From Roseomonas sp. CECT 9278 (GTDB taxonomy: Bacteria; Pseudomonadota; Alphaproteobacteria; Acetobacterales; Acetobacteraceae), in NCBI RefSeq assembly GCF_918698155.1, contig NZ_CAKKLX010000007.1, positions 111,388 to 175,387 on the forward strand: a DNA stretch of 64,000 bases, given 5' to 3'. Positions 1 through 7,197 of this stretch are shown in pieces. The position numbers were made by a program, and so were the translations under genes. The notes beneath the pieces are model-generated. The model saw only the letters and a program-made list of their open reading frames with translations. It did not search any database and was not told the origin of the DNA. The first letter of the stretch is position 1. The number at the start of each line of letters is the position of its first letter.

Positions 1-20
1 TTCGGGGCGGGCTTCGACAT
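1..20 (-). CDS. Start of an unidentified gene running off the left edge
   Basis: On the minus strand an ATG at 20-18 opens a frame reading M-S-K-P-A-P before the window ends. The only reason to call it a gene is its leader: the 58 bases upstream (21-78) are a near copy of the leader upstream of ardC, with the same spacing to the ATG. It would be the next minus-strand gene of the island after the 97-513 gene. Nothing can be said of its function. Confidence 0.4.
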
Positions 21-78
21 GGGGGTTCTCCATGACGGGCCGGCCGGGAGCCTCTCTCCTGACCTTCAACCCGTCACG
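21..78 (-). promoter_or_regulatory. Repeated leader, copy A
   Basis: This block is strongly similar to 1479-1537, the leader of ardC. Both copies, read on the minus strand, contain CGTGACGGGTT, then GAGAGAGGCTC, then GGCCGGCCCGTCATGGAGA, and end about 8 bases before an ATG. TGACGGG and CCCGTCA form inverted arms flanking the GGCCGGCC palindrome, and GGAG serves as ribosome binding site. Similarity continues weakly beyond 78 (a CTCTCAC-CTCT stretch). A shared operator or an mRNA structure used by several island genes is inferred. Confidence 0.55.
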
Positions 79-96
79 AAGACCGCCTCGGCCCTC

Positions 97-513
97 TCAC
101 TCTCTCCGCGCCGCCATTACGACGGGAGGCAGGTTCCACACCTCCGCGCCGGCCGCGCGATAGGCATCCGCGATAGCCGCGAGCGGCGCGTAGGAGAAGG
201 CACCCCAAGGCGGTGCGCTTGCGGGCTCACCGACCGCCACCATTGGGCCGCGTACCGCGAGATCGCAGACGACCTCGAAGGGGAGAGCGCGGCTGTCGAT
301 CACCGGCAGGCCAGCGGCGATGCAGGCCGTCTTGATGGTCTCGTAGTCATGCCCGCTGAGAAATGCGCCGCGGGCGAAGTACAGGGTGAAGCCGCCGCGG
401 CCGATAGCGAGGTGGCCCCCCTCCGTGGTCAGTGCTTCGCGGATGTAGTGGCCGTAGCGCTCCTCCGCCTCTGGCAGGATGAGCGGGGCAGTGGCGTTGC
501 GCCCGCGGGTCAC
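97..513 (-). CDS. Hypothetical protein coupled to ardC (138 aa)
   Basis: The function is not recognised. The protein is a compact, mixed alpha/beta, soluble chain without signal peptide or membrane segment. The GTG start at 513 is chosen because it forms a GTGA overlap with the ardC stop (512-510), which implies translational coupling. The open frame extends further upstream only as an Arg-rich shadow inside ardC. Segments such as FTLYFARGAFLSGHDYETI and PPWGAFSYAPLAAIADAYRA look like a folded domain. Its position immediately behind an antirestriction gene makes an accessory role in island maintenance or establishment plausible, but this is inference from context only. Confidence 0.7.
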   Translation of the reverse strand: MTRGRNATAPLILPEAEERYGHYIREALTTEGGHLAIGRGGFTLYFARGAFLSGHDYETIKTACIAAGLPVIDSRALPFEVVCDLAVRGPMVAVGEPASAPPWGAFSYAPLAAIADAYRAAGAEVWNLPPVVMAARRE

Positions 514-1478
514 GATACCACCTCTGCCGCGTCCGCGTCGGCGTTGACCGCTTCGGTCTCGGGCGCGAAGGCGAGCAGGTAGTCCGCCCCCTTCGATGCC
601 GCGCTCGCCGCGCGGACGATCGCGCGATTGTCCTCGCGCAGCACTTCCAGCCAGGAGCCGACATAGTCGGCGTGCCGCACCGTCGGCACGATGCCGAGCG
701 CGGCGCACGTGAAGGCTGCGGTCATCTCGGCGACCAGCTCCTCCTGCGCGTACTTCTTCGAGCCGAAGCTGTTGGCGATCTCGCGGCCGAGGCGAGATGA
801 TTGCCCCGTCCAGTGGCCGAGCTCATGCAGCGCGGTCCGGTGCCAGTCGATCGGCTGGAAATAGGCCTGCGGCGGCGGCACGCGGATGAAGTCGCCTAGC
901 ACGTCGTAGTACGCGCGCTCCCCACCGATGCGAAGGTCGGCGCCGGAGGTAGCGATCAGCGCCTGGACCCGCGGCTCGATGAGCGAGGTATCCGCAGGCG
1001 GCGCCGTCGCGGCGAGCTCGGGCGGCAGGCCGTCGCACTGCTCGACATTGAAGACGGTGAAGCGCTTGAGGAAGTGGATCGCGCGGGCGTCCGTGCCCGT
1101 CTCCTGCGCGCGCTGCCGCTCCTCGCCGGGGATGAAGCGGTCGGCGTAGACGACGGTCGTGCCGCGCTCGCCCTTGCGCACGCTGCCGCCCAACGCGAGC
1201 GCCTGGCGAAAGGTGAGCCAGCTCTGGCCGGCGTAGCCGCGCTCGACGACGGCGCCCCAGAGGATCAGCACGTTAATCCCGGAGTAGCGTCGACTGGTCA
1301 CGGCGTTCTTCGGCAGCGCGATTGGTGCGGCGACACCGGAGGTTCCCCAGGGCTGCACCCAGGGCAAGCGCCCGGCCTCGAGCTCGGCGATGATCCTGTC
1401 GGTGATCTCGTCGTAGAGGTTCGCGCGGTCACCCGAGGCTCGGCCGCTCGGGGCCGGCCGTGTCGCGGAGCGGGTCAT
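510..1478 (-). CDS. ardC: ArdC-family antirestriction protein
   Basis: This 322-aa protein has the ArdC layout. Residues 20-140 form the N-terminal ssDNA-binding-type domain (LYDEITDRIIAELEAGRLPW, NVLILWGAVVERGYAGQSWLTFRQA, GGSVRKGERGTTVVYADRF). A zincin-like metallopeptidase domain follows, with the zinc motif HELGHW in the segment DWHRTALHELGHWTG, and the downstream acid-rich helix YAQEELVAEMTAAF. ArdC proteins of conjugative plasmids and islands bind single-stranded DNA and protect incoming DNA from host restriction. The gene starts at ATG 1478 behind the repeated leader (1479-1537) with a GGAG ribosome site, and its stop overlaps the next gene. It marks this end of the window as mobile DNA. 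Confidence 0.92.
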   Translation of the reverse strand: MTRSATRPAPSGRASGDRANLYDEITDRIIAELEAGRLPWVQPWGTSGVAAPIALPKNAVTSRRYSGINVLILWGAVVERGYAGQSWLTFRQALALGGSVRKGERGTTVVYADRFIPGEERQRAQETGTDARAIHFLKRFTVFNVEQCDGLPPELAATAPPADTSLIEPRVQALIATSGADLRIGGERAYYDVLGDFIRVPPPQAYFQPIDWHRTALHELGHWTGQSSRLGREIANSFGSKKYAQEELVAEMTAAFTCAALGIVPTVRHADYVGSWLEVLREDNRAIVRAASAASKGADYLLAFAPETEAVNADADAAEVVS

Positions 1479-1537
1479 GGTGGTTCTCCATGACGGGCCG
1501 GCCTCGAGCCTCTCTCTCGGCCCCGAAACCCGTCACG
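1479..1537 (-). promoter_or_regulatory. Repeated leader, copy B (ardC leader)
   Basis: This leader lies directly upstream of the ardC ATG and is a near copy of 21-78. The part nearest the ATG, containing GGCCGGCCCGTCATGGAGA, is essentially identical in both copies. The middle differs by several substitutions and one base of length, and the inverted arms TGACGGG / CCCGTCA are kept. Preservation of the arms while the intervening bases vary suggests that the palindrome, as operator or hairpin, is the functional part. The divergent alpA-like gene begins at 1712, so 1538-1711 presumably holds both promoters. Confidence 0.6.
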
Positions 1538-1711
1538 GCGATAGCCGCCAAACTCTCACACTCTTCGGCGCGGTCAGACGTTTGCGTTGCCAGCGGATCA
1601 CCATCCGATTTGCACGCAGCGACGCGACGCGGCACTACGGCGTTCAATCTCGGCTTTTCTCTGCTCGATAGATGCCGCTGCATGGCGATAGCGATCGTCA
1701 CGGAGCGGCAC

Positions 1712-1990
1712 ATGTCCGAGAATCAGCGCAGCTTCCCCGCTCTTCGCCGAACCCTTCGACGGCACGAGCTTCGGGATCTCGTCCCACTATCGGACACGAC
1801 GATCTACGAGCTGGAGCAGAGGGGCGAGTTTCCACGACGCTTCCATCTGACGCCGCGTTGCGTGGCTTGGGATTACGCAGAAATCGCAGCATGGCTCGCG
1901 GAGCGGCGGCACGGCACTGACCGTGGCGCATCAATGCGCGCGCCAATACCCGATGTCAGGATGCGGCGGACACGGCCTGTGAAGGCATGA
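1712..1990 (+). CDS. AlpA-type DNA-binding regulator (92 aa)
   Basis: This is a small winged-helix/MerR-like DNA-binding protein of the AlpA (phage_AlpA) family. The diagnostic stretch is PLSDTTIYELEQRGEFPRR at residues 22-40, followed by FHLTPRCVAWDYAEIAAWL, the usual helix-turn-helix and recognition wing. AlpA-type proteins activate excision or integrase functions of P4-like elements and islands. The ATG at 1712 is preferred because it gives the usual short family length; an in-frame ATG at 1682 would add ten residues. The basic tail overlaps the 3' end of the convergent integrase gene by 35 bases. It is divergent from ardC. Confidence 0.85.
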   Translation: MSENQRSFPALRRTLRRHELRDLVPLSDTTIYELEQRGEFPRRFHLTPRCVAWDYAEIAAWLAERRHGTDRGASMRAPIPDVRMRRTRPVKA

Positions 1991-2488
1991 CGTCTGTGGG
2001 CCCAAGCTGCATCGCCGGCGGATAGAGCGTGGGCACCCGCTTCTGTCCGCTGCACCATGCGTCGATCATGTCCGCCCACTCCTGGAGCATGTGTCGACGC
2101 TGCGGCTCATACTCCGCCTTGTTGTAGACACCGCGCGATGATCGATTGTCCTCATGGGCAAGGCTTTTCTCGATCCAGTCGCTGTTGAAGCCGAGCTCGT
2201 TCAGCAACGTCGCGCCAGTGCGCCGCAGGTCGTGCACCGTGAAGGCGCCCAACGGCAGCCCGCTGGTCTTCGCACGCCCGACAACCGCGTAGATGACGCG
2301 ATTGAAGGTCGCACGGGACATCGGCTGGTCGGCCTCATAGCGAGAGGGCAACACATAGGGTGAATTGCCAGCGCAGGTTTTCAGCGCGACCATGATGTCG
2401 AGTGCCTGTCGCGCGAGATAGACGTTGTGCGCGCGCGAGCGCTTCATGCGCTCCTTCGGAATAGTCCAGACAGCGTTCTCAAAATCTA
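1956..2488 (-). pseudogene. Island integrase, C-terminal part (disrupted by IS)
   Basis: This is the catalytic C-terminal part of a P4-type tyrosine recombinase. It carries HDLRRTGATLLNELG (the H-x-x-R box), the second catalytic His in SLAHEDN, and the nucleophile tyrosine in GVYNKAEY. The reading frame is open from the insertion point: starting in the target duplication it reads D-F-E-N-A-V-W-T-I-P-K-E-R-M-K-R-S-R, the conserved mid-domain sequence of this family. An internal ATG at 2447 could start a separate fragment, but the first catalytic arginine lies in the other piece (4447-5202). The fragment alone should therefore be inactive. Confidence 0.93.
2481..2488. repeat. Target site duplication, left copy
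   Basis: AAAATCTA lies immediately outside the left inverted repeat of the IS1595-family element. The same eight bases occur at 4447-4454 immediately outside the right inverted repeat. Eight-base duplications are typical of IS1595-family insertion. Both copies are identical, which suggests a recent insertion. Confidence 0.95.
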
Positions 2489-2516
2489 GGTGCCTATATA
2501 CGTGTATGACCTTGCC
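2489..2516. repeat. Left terminal inverted repeat of the IS1595-family element
   Basis: This 28-bp repeat begins GGTGCCTATATAC and ends TGACCTTGCC. It pairs with the reverse complement of 4419-4446 at 20 of 28 positions. The element end is fixed by the adjacent target duplication. Confidence 0.93.
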
Positions 2517-2521
2517 GCACC

Positions 2522-3481
2522 TTACGGCTTGGGTAACCCCTTCTTTAGGCGCCGCCCGACCAGCTTCACGTCTTCGGCCGCCGGAAGGCTCTCAGGCATC
2601 ACGCCGCCAATGTCCTTGATGGTCTGGCGTACCTTGGCGCCGACTAGGTAATGGGCGCGATTGGCCGCATCTCGCCCCTTGATGCCTTCCCTCCGAAGCT
2701 TGTCTTCCGTCTGCGTCGCGCGAAACAGGTTTGCCGCCAGTTCCGTGCTGCCCATGTGGTCGAGAATGGCCTGCCGAGGCGTCAGGCCCTTTCTGCGCCT
2801 GATGCCCGGCACGTCGAGCCCGCCATATAGGCCCTTGTAGCCCTCCGTTTGAAATATCGCGAAGTCCATGCCCTCGCGCACGCCAGCATTCCGGGCCGCG
2901 CTGGCCAAGTTCTTGTTGTGAACCTTGATCTCGTCCCGAAGGAGGATGCGCCTCTCCTCTTCGGACAATGGGCGGTATTCTTGGGCCTCTTGGTCGGCGA
3001 TCTCTTGGCGTCGAGTCTGGATAGCGAAATAGGTCTGCGCGAAGGCAACGGGTCGCTTCTTGCTGTCGCCGTTCTGAGCGATGAGATAGCAGGCGTATCG
3101 GCTTAGAACGATGTCATCGATCTCCCGCTCGGCCCCGCTGCCAATGGCGACCATTCTCCCGACGCCGGCAAAATGGTCGGCGCAGTCGTGTCCTGCCTGC
3201 TGACAGGCTTCGCGTGCCTTGGTGACCACGCCCAGGAAGTTGTCCCATTTGGTGTATCCAAGCAGGGTCTGGATATCGCGGGCGTACCAAAACTCGTTGC
3301 CGTCGTCGTCAGTCTGTCCGGCTGCTTCGAACGCCTCAATCAGCTTCTCGATTGTCTCATCGGACGCCCGAAGGGTTTCAGCTGCCCGAACCTCGGCTGG
3401 ATTGGTGCGCGCAAGGCGTTCCAGGGCCTCGCCGAACGCCATGTTGGCGAGCTTGCGGGATCGGTCTGCGTCGTCGCTCAT
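2522..3481 (-). CDS. dinD: DinD-like DNA-damage-inducible protein, transposon passenger
   Basis: This 319-aa homologue of DNA-damage-inducible protein D has a BRO-N-like N-terminal segment, FWYARDIQTLLGYTKWDNF at about residues 63-81, and a second characteristic block, DDIVLSRYACYLIAQNGD followed by AFAQTYFAIQTRRQE at about 123-160. The C-terminal half (GMDFAIFQTEGYKGLYGGLD, MGSTELAANLFRATQTEDKL) also matches the DinD pattern. E. coli DinD is SOS-induced and inhibits RecA filament functions in vitro. Here the ATG at 3481 overlaps the transposase stop (ATGA), so it should be co-expressed with transposition rather than from its own promoter. No alphaproteobacterial LexA box (GTTC-N7-GTTC) was seen upstream. 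Length and motifs appear complete. Confidence 0.9.
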   Translation of the reverse strand: MSDDADRSRKLANMAFGEALERLARTNPAEVRAAETLRASDETIEKLIEAFEAAGQTDDDGNEFWYARDIQTLLGYTKWDNFLGVVTKAREACQQAGHDCADHFAGVGRMVAIGSGAEREIDDIVLSRYACYLIAQNGDSKKRPVAFAQTYFAIQTRRQEIADQEAQEYRPLSEEERRILLRDEIKVHNKNLASAARNAGVREGMDFAIFQTEGYKGLYGGLDVPGIRRRKGLTPRQAILDHMGSTELAANLFRATQTEDKLRREGIKGRDAANRAHYLVGAKVRQTIKDIGGVMPESLPAAEDVKLVGRRLKKGLPKP

Positions 3482-4395
3482 GCGATCAATGCCTTGTAGG
3501 TGAGGCGCCCATCCGCCCCAGCGATCAGGGCGTCCACCCGAGTCCCTTCGACGGCGGCCCGCCGATTATAGCGCCACGTCGCTTCGTCCACATACCGCGA
3601 GAGGTGCTTTGCCGAGACGAAGTGATGGATGCCCACGATCTGCCGCTTCAGCAGGGACCATGCGCCTTCAATCGTGTTGGTGTGCAGGGTGTAGTGCCGA
3701 ACATACTCGCCCTTGGCGTGGTTGACGGTGTGGTGTGTGTAGCGAGCGCCGAGGCCCCGGAAGCCTGTAAACTCATCTGTCATAAGCGTCGCGCCGGGAG
3801 CCACGTGGGAAGTGACGATGCCCTGAACCGTGCTGGCCTTGCGGTCAGGCACAACCATCGCCCGAAGCTCGCCGCCCCGTTCCACCATCCCGAACACCAC
3901 GGCCTTGCCCTTGCCGCCCTGAGTGCCTCCGGTGCGCTTGCTGGCGTGCTTGTTCTTCTCCTTGCCGCCGACGAAGGTTTCGTCAGCCTCAACAGGCCCG
4001 GAGCCGCCCAAGGGGCCGTTGAACGACTTGGTTTCAGCAGCGGCCCGCAGCCGGTGCAGCATGAACCAAGCGGTCTTCTGCGTGACGCCGATGTCCCGGG
4101 CGAGGGTCGTGCTGGCGACACCCTTCTTGTGCGTGGTCAGCAGCCAAATCGCCGCCAGCCACTTCCGAAGCGGAACCTTGCTGTCTTCGAAGATCGTGCC
4201 GACCTTGATGCTGAACCGGCTGCCGCACGCGGCGCACTTGTGCGTCTTCTTGTCGGCGAAGGTGTAGACCTTGAGGCCGCCGCAGTGGGGGCAAAAGGCG
4301 CCGCCGCGCCACCGTACGGACGTGAAGTGCGCGATTGCCGCGTCCTCATCCGGGATCGCGTCGAAGAGTTCCAGGAGGGTGCGGAATTCGGCCAT
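3478..4395 (-). CDS. tnp: IS1595-family (ISXO2-like) transposase
   Basis: This 305-aa transposase has an N-terminal zinc ribbon (FCPHCGG and HKCAACGSRF at about residues 34-60), the linker VGTIFEDSKVPLRKWLAAIW, and an ISXO2-type catalytic core: the first acid in VEADETFVGGKEKN, the second in LMTDEFTGFRGLG, and the terminal motif HTNTIEGAWSLLKRQIVGIH, followed by HLSRYVDEATWRYNRR. The gene is intact. The ATG at 4395 sits only one base after GAAGGAGG, too close for a normal Shine-Dalgarno. A promoter predicted at 4401-4429 would start transcription at about this ATG, so a leaderless message is possible. The 3' end overlaps dinD. Confidence 0.95.
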   Translation of the reverse strand: MAEFRTLLELFDAIPDEDAAIAHFTSVRWRGGAFCPHCGGLKVYTFADKKTHKCAACGSRFSIKVGTIFEDSKVPLRKWLAAIWLLTTHKKGVASTTLARDIGVTQKTAWFMLHRLRAAAETKSFNGPLGGSGPVEADETFVGGKEKNKHASKRTGGTQGGKGKAVVFGMVERGGELRAMVVPDRKASTVQGIVTSHVAPGATLMTDEFTGFRGLGARYTHHTVNHAKGEYVRHYTLHTNTIEGAWSLLKRQIVGIHHFVSAKHLSRYVDEATWRYNRRAAVEGTRVDALIAGADGRLTYKALIA

Positions 4396-4400
4396 GCCTC

Positions 4401-4429
4401 CTTCTAACCGACCAAGCCGGTTAGGTCAA
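4401..4429 (-). promoter_or_regulatory. Putative transposase promoter with palindromic operator
   Basis: On the minus strand TTGACC (4429-4424) and TAGAAG (4406-4401) are spaced by exactly 17 bases, matching -35 and -10 elements at 5/6 and 4/6 positions. The spacer is occupied by a perfect 7-bp inverted repeat, CTAACCG-N7-CGGTTAG (4404-4424). The -35 lies inside the right terminal repeat. Transcription would begin about 6 bases beyond the -10, at the transposase ATG. The layout suggests autoregulation by a protein binding the palindrome. It is a sequence-based prediction only. Confidence 0.45.
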
Positions 4430-4446
4430 GCATGTATATAACTACC
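4419..4446. repeat. Right terminal inverted repeat of the IS1595-family element
   Basis: Read on the minus strand it starts GGTAGTTATATACATG and ends TGACCTAACC. It matches the left repeat at 20 of 28 positions. It abuts the right copy of the target duplication at 4447 and overlaps the predicted transposase -35 element. Confidence 0.93.
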
Positions 4447-4454
4447 AAAATCTA
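4447..4454. repeat. Target site duplication, right copy
   Basis: AAAATCTA, identical to 2481-2488, sits directly outside the right inverted repeat and inside the integrase reading frame. Confidence 0.95.
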
Positions 4455-5202
4455 CCTCGTCCCAGGTCGCATCGAGCAGCTCGCTCTTGCGCACCATGGT
4501 CAGAAGAACGAGGCGCAGCCCGAGCCGTATGGTCGGCAGAGTCGCGACGTGTTCGATCTGGTCGAACAGAATGCGGACTTCTAACGGCGAAAGCGCACGA
4601 TCCTTCGGCACGAAGGTGGCGATTGATGCCGGCCCCACTTCGTCGGCCGGGTTCGCAATCTTCTCGCCATGCAGGATCGCGTGGCCGTAGATCTGCTTGA
4701 CGATGTCGCGAACATGGATCGCGGTCGCGGGCGCGCCGCGCTCCTTCACTTTGGCGCAGAGCCCGCGCAGGTCGTCGGGCGTGATCTCCGACAGGAGCCG
4801 GTTCTTCCACGACGGCAGGATATCTCGGTCGAAGATCGCCTTGCGCATGGACCGTGTACTGTCGGCCATGCGTGCGCCCTCGAACCAGCGCGCTCCGGCG
4901 GCCGCGATGGTGAGTGCTTCTGCTGCGCGGCGCTTCGCGCGCTGCTTCTCCTGGGCGGGCGACTGTCCGGCCGAAACAGTCTTCCGAGCAACGAGGCAGC
5001 GCTCCCGGGCTTCGGCAAGCGTCAGTCCGCCAGGTCCGTAGGCGCCGAGGGTCAGCGTTTCGCGGCGCCCGTTCAGCCGATAGTCGTAGCGGAACGAGAT
5101 CGCTCCTGATGGCAGGACCGCGACATACATACCGTCACGGTCGGCAACCTTGTACGATTTGTCTTTTGGTTTCAGCCTCTTGATGGCGATATCGGTGAGC
5201 AT
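4447..5202 (-). pseudogene. Island integrase, N-terminal part (disrupted by IS)
   Basis: This is the N-terminal 252 codons of a P4-type tyrosine integrase. It has the DUF4102-type arm-binding domain MLTDIAIKRLKPKDKSYKVAD with YRLNGRRETLTLGAYGPGGL and LAEARERCLVARK, then the core-binding domain (ARWFEGARMADSTRSMRKAI). The first catalytic arginine is in LLTMVRKSELLDATWDEVDF, just before the insertion. The start at 5202 is supported by GAGGAGG seven bases upstream. Beyond the insertion the frame runs a few codons into the IS and stops at 4426. Joined in silico to 2480-1956 it gives about 426 residues, the normal family length, with no frameshift. Confidence 0.94.
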
Positions 5203-5248
5203 GGCATCCTCCTCAGCGACTACGATACGCCCCGCGCCAGGGCCATCC

Positions 5249-5403
5249 ATACCGTCAGAGCCGATACCGTCAAGCCAATTGAAATGATCAATAAAATCCG
5301 AGCTTTGTCCGTAAAAACTGGATCGAGCTTGATGGATCTCCAGGCGGGCAAGCTTCAACACGCCGACACTACCCGCCAGTTGATACCGTCAATGATGCCG
5401 TCA
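5249..5403 (+). repeat. Four direct repeats, candidate integrase arm sites
   Basis: ATACCGTCA occurs at 5249-5257, GATACCGTCA at 5263-5272 and 5382-5391, and GATGCCGTCA at 5394-5403, all in the same orientation, as two close pairs about 120 bp apart. A further ATACCGTCA lies in the integrase coding sequence near 5130. Paired short direct repeats between an integrase start and the attachment core are the usual form of arm-type binding sites. The function is inferred from position. Confidence 0.5.
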
Positions 5404-5473
5404 GATCAACTCGCTTGCGCGCGATAGATCGCGAAGCATATCGCAAGGTAATCTCAATAATTTTCGATACTTA

Positions 5474-5518
5474 GCGCCGTTGGCGCGATAGGTCTCGAAC
5501 CATGCCGAAACCTATCGC
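5474..5518 (-). other. Two hairpins just downstream of guaA
   Basis: GCGATAGGT (5485-5493) and ACCTATCGC (5510-5518) form a perfect 9-bp stem, extended inward by three further pairs after one mismatch. A second short stem, GCGCC-GTT-GGCGC, lies at 5474-5486. The larger hairpin ends two bases from the guaA stop codon. No U-run follows on the minus strand, so a classical terminator is uncertain; it may instead be part of the attachment core. Confidence 0.4.
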
Positions 5519-5519
5519 A

Positions 5520-7100
5520 TCACTCCCACTCGATCGTCCCCGGCGGCTTGCTCGTGATGTCATAGGTCACGCGGTTCACGCCGCGCACCTCGTTCACGAT
5601 CCGGTTCGCCACGCGCCCCAGGAACCCCATGTCGAAGGGGTAGAACTCCGCCGTCATGCCATCGGTGGATGTCACCGCGCGCAGCGCGCAAGCCATGTCA
5701 TAGGTCCGCCCGTCACCCATCACGCCCACCGTGCGGACCGGCAGCAGCACCGCGAAGGCCTGCCAGATCGCGTCATACAGCCCGGCCGCGCGGATCTCCT
5801 CCAGGTAGATGCTGTCCACCTTCCGCAGCAGGTCCGCCTTCTCCCGCGTCACCTCGCCGGGGATGCGGATGGCCAGGCCAGGCCCCGGGAAGGGGTGGCG
5901 GCCCACGATCTCCTCCGGGATGCCCAGTTCGCGGCCCAGCGCGCGCACCTCGTCCTTGAACAGGTCGCGCAGCGGTTCGACCAGCTGCATCCGCATGCCC
6001 TCGGGCAGCCCGCCGACATTGTGGTGCGACTTGATCGTCACGCTCGGCCCGCCGGTGGCGGAGACGCTTTCGATCACATCCGGATACAGCGTGCCCTGCG
6101 CCAGGAAATCCGCGCCACCCAGCTTGTTCTGCTCCTCCTCGAAGACCTCGATGAACAGCCGCCCGATGGTCTTGCGCTTCACCTCCGGGTCCGTGACGCC
6201 GGAGAGCTGGCCGAGGAACAGGTCGGACGCGTCGCGATGGATCAGCTTGATGTTGAAGCGGTCGCGGAAGGTCGCCACCACCTGCGCGGATTCATTCGCC
6301 CGCATCAGCCCGTGGTCCACGTAGATGCAGGTGAGCTGGTCGCCGATGGCCTCATGGATCAGCACCGCCGCGACGGAGGAATCGACCCCCCCCGACAGCC
6401 CGCAGACCACGCGCCCGGACCCCACCAGCGCGCGGATGCGCGCCACCGCCTCGGCCCGGAAGCCCGCCATGGTCCAGTCGCCGGTGCAGCCGCACACGCC
6501 ATGGGTGAAGTTGCGCAGCAGCGCCGCGCCGTGCGGCGTATGGACGACTTCGGGGTGGAACATCGTGCCGTAGAAGCGGCGCTCGTCATCGGCGATGACC
6601 GAGAAGGGCGCGCCCTCGCTGGAGGCCACCGACCGGAAGCCCGGCGGCAGCGCGGTGATGCGGTCGCCATGCGACATCCACACCTGCTCGCGCGCGCCCT
6701 TCGCCCAGACGCCCTGGGTGATGGCGCATTCGCCGGTCACGTCCACGAAGGCGCGGCCGAATTCGCGGTGGTCGGATCCCTCGACCACGCCGCCGAGTTG
6801 CGCGGCCAGCGTCTGCTGCCCGTAGCAGATGCCCATGACCGGGACGCCCTGCGTGAAGACGGCATCGGGCGCGCGGGGGCTCTCGCCCTCGTTCACGCTG
6901 GCCGGGCCGCCGGACAGGATGATGCCCTTGGGCGCGAAGGCGCGGATGCGCTCCTCCGGCGCCTTGTTGAACGGCCAGACCTCGCAATAGACGCCGGATT
7001 CGCGCAGGCGGCGCGCGATCAGCTGCGTCACCTGGCTCCCGAAGTCGAGGATCAGGATGTGGTCGTGGCGGGGGGGGGAGGAAGCGGTGGGGTGGGCCAT
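5520..7100 (-). CDS. guaA: GMP synthase (glutamine-hydrolysing)
   Basis: This enzyme converts XMP to GMP with ATP and glutamine, the last step of guanine nucleotide synthesis. The 526-aa chain has a class I glutamine amidotransferase domain ([21 protein letters not shown]; nucleophile loop [10 protein letters not shown]; catalytic [11 protein letters not shown]), an ATP-pyrophosphatase domain with the P-loop [14 protein letters not shown], and the C-terminal dimerisation domain ending [15 protein letters not shown]. The start at 7100 gives the usual length; an upstream extension to 7220 is not expected. guaB lies 3 kb upstream on the same strand. The 3' end is complete despite the neighbouring island, as usual when an element regenerates its target gene. 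Confidence 0.97.
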   Translation of the reverse strand: MAHPTASSPPRHDHILILDFGSQVTQLIARRLRESGVYCEVWPFNKAPEERIRAFAPKGIILSGGPASVNEGESPRAPDAVFTQGVPVMGICYGQQTLAAQLGGVVEGSDHREFGRAFVDVTGECAITQGVWAKGAREQVWMSHGDRITALPPGFRSVASSEGAPFSVIADDERRFYGTMFHPEVVHTPHGAALLRNFTHGVCGCTGDWTMAGFRAEAVARIRALVGSGRVVCGLSGGVDSSVAAVLIHEAIGDQLTCIYVDHGLMRANESAQVVATFRDRFNIKLIHRDASDLFLGQLSGVTDPEVKRKTIGRLFIEVFEEEQNKLGGADFLAQGTLYPDVIESVSATGGPSVTIKSHHNVGGLPEGMRMQLVEPLRDLFKDEVRALGRELGIPEEIVGRHPFPGPGLAIRIPGEVTREKADLLRKVDSIYLEEIRAAGLYDAIWQAFAVLLPVRTVGVMGDGRTYDMACALRAVTSTDGMTAEFYPFDMGFLGRVANRIVNEVRGVNRVTYDITSKPPGTIEWE

Positions 7101-7197
7101 GGCGGCGTGAAGCATACCGCGGCGCGGCGGGCAAGACGCCGCGACGCAACCATCGCCGCGGCCATGCGCTGGACTCCAGGCATCCTGGAGAACCGCC

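Larger units (their letters stand above)
2489..4446 (-). mobile_element. IS1595-family element carrying a dinD passenger gene
   Basis: The element is 1958 bp, bounded by 28-bp imperfect inverted repeats (2489-2516 and 4419-4446, 20 of 28 positions matching, outer bases GGT, shared TATATAC and TGACCT cores). It is flanked by the 8-bp duplication AAAATCTA. It holds two overlapping minus-strand genes, an ISXO2-like transposase and a DinD homologue, with almost no spare DNA: the dinD stop lies 5 bp from the left repeat. The insertion splits the island integrase between the aspartate-phenylalanine codons and the following glutamate. Passenger genes are known in the IS1595 family; dinD as the passenger is the unusual point here. 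Confidence 0.95.
5203..5519. other. Island end between integrase and guaA (attachment region)
   Basis: No gene is visible in these 317 bp. The stretch is noticeably less GC-rich than guaA. It contains the four GAT(A/G)CCGTCA-type repeats (5249-5403) and hairpin-forming sequence next to the guaA stop. The 3' end of guaA is a known integration site for islands with tyrosine integrases, and the integrase gene start faces it. This is the expected position of one attachment junction. The other junction would lie left of the window. Confidence 0.6.
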
